Shown here: piece by piece, positions 43,735 to 44,293 of the stretch
Layout: the number at the start of each line of letters is the position of its first letter
How positions within the stretch are numbered: the stretch's first letter is position 1
Assembly: GCA_023139105.1 (NCBI GenBank)
Contig: JAGLOF010000160.1
Span: 1-44,293, forward strand
Reading direction: 5' to 3'
From: a bacterium
GTDB taxonomy: Bacteria > Zhuqueibacterota > QNDG01 > JAGLOF01
Length of the DNA stretch: 44,293 nt
Made by a program: the position numbers and the translations under genes
The notes under the pieces: model-generated
Database searches by the model: none
What the model was told of the DNA's origin: nothing
Seen by the model: only the letters and a program-made list of their open reading frames with translations

Positions 43735-44293
43735 TGTCGCTTTCTATAATAGTTTTCTGTCAATTATCTGCTGTAATATGGTAAAATGATAGTCGTGGAT
43801 GCAAGCGTGGAAATAATTGAGTTTACCTTGTGACAAGTCTACTGTTACGGGTCTGCATAGCTGTTATCTTACGTATGATCATTAATGGAAGACTTGTCAC
43901 AAGGTAGTATAGATGGGTTTGTGAGGAGAGGCTACATCATATTACATGGCACAAGTACTAAAGATCCCGACTGACAAATTGCCAGGATGACATTTTCTTA
44001 AAATGTCTCCACTGAACACACACCCATGCCCGGCAGTGCCGGGGTATGAGGACGTTTTAACAAATGATCTCCTGTTTTCGACACTTTTCAGTTGTTAAAA
44101 AAACAAAGCTATAAAAAACAGCAACTTAAGTACACTAAAAACGATTATTGGGGTGTCCCAGCATATTTTTTGTAATATTTACACCTGTCGAATCGAGTGA
44201 GTATTATTTGACTCGGTTAACATGAGTAGACATAGAAACCACAAAGTGATTTTGCCGGAGTAATCTATTCTGCGATAATCCGTATCATCTGCG
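43735..44293. other. gene-free right end with hairpins
   Basis: 559 bases with no gene. Holds a 17-bp inverted repeat (43824-43906), a GACATTTT/AAAATGTC hairpin (about 43988-44006), a CCCGGC/GCCGGG hairpin near 44023-44037, and at the very end the CCGTATCATCTGCG phrase that begins another composite-type repeat. Confidence 0.7.
43824..43906. repeat. 17-bp perfect inverted repeat
   Basis: TACCTTGTGACAAGTCT (43824-43840) is the exact complement of AGACTTGTCACAAGGTA (43890-43906) around a 49-nt loop. No T-tract follows on either strand and no gene adjoins, so it is not an obvious terminator. Confidence 0.9.

Overview
The window is 44.3 kb of an AT-leaning bacterial chromosome with 28 protein genes that I can support, 27 of them on the minus strand, plus two tRNAs and long intergenic stretches full of short repeats. 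The gene content points to an anaerobic, Gram-negative member of the FCB superphylum (a Marinimicrobia/KSB1-like uncultured lineage is my best guess, not proven). The reasons are PorV/FadL-like outer-membrane barrels, a FlgD-like C-terminal domain on a giant secreted protein, a TonB receptor with an N-terminal carboxypeptidase-regulatory-like domain, RnfB, and a tungsten/molybdopterin aldehyde:ferredoxin oxidoreductase.

Layout. 0-2 kb: tRNA-Thr(TGT) with a near-perfect sigma-70 promoter, beside a possible tRNA remnant at the window edge, then cysS. 1.8-4 kb: the only plus-strand gene, a membrane protein with a spermidine-synthase-like domain. 4.1-6.2 kb: a stand-alone rnfB and a secreted TPR protein, each with a clear terminator. 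6.2-9.7 kb: glycolytic operon gap-pgk-tpiA-secG followed by tRNA-Leu(GAG), driven by a consensus-like promoter. 9.7-10.7 kb: gene-free, with hexamer tracts and a 20-bp inverted repeat. 10.7-14.3 kb: lipoprotein, outer-membrane barrel and ComF-like gene. 14.6-18.1 kb: aldehyde oxidoreductase, ThiS/MoaD-like carrier, PpnP and ThiF. 18.3-27.5 kb: a tightly packed run of D-Ala-D-Ala ligase, small barrel, ABC ATPase and permease, an amidohydrolase-like lipoprotein that has lost several metal ligands, TonB receptor and lipoprotein. 27.5-29.5 kb: 2 kb without genes, made of four tandem copies of a composite repeat bounded by inverted TTGTTCG-rich repeats. 29.5-39.4 kb: a four-gene operon led by a 2,232-residue secreted metallophosphoesterase with about a dozen carboxypeptidase-regulatory-like repeats, then a PorV-like barrel, a FadL-like barrel and a periplasmic protein with a duplicated domain. 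40.2-43.7 kb: a Tat-exported GH125 mannosidase and a FAD-dependent dehydrogenase. The right end is gene-free with a 17-bp inverted repeat.

Functionally the region mixes housekeeping (translation, glycolysis, secretion, cell wall) with envelope and scavenging functions. The most unusual items are the degenerate amidohydrolase inside a TonB/ABC operon, the giant repeat-bearing phosphoesterase with its own barrels, the AOR-carrier-PpnP-ThiF cluster, the orphan rnfB, and the dense repeat islands with recurring edges.
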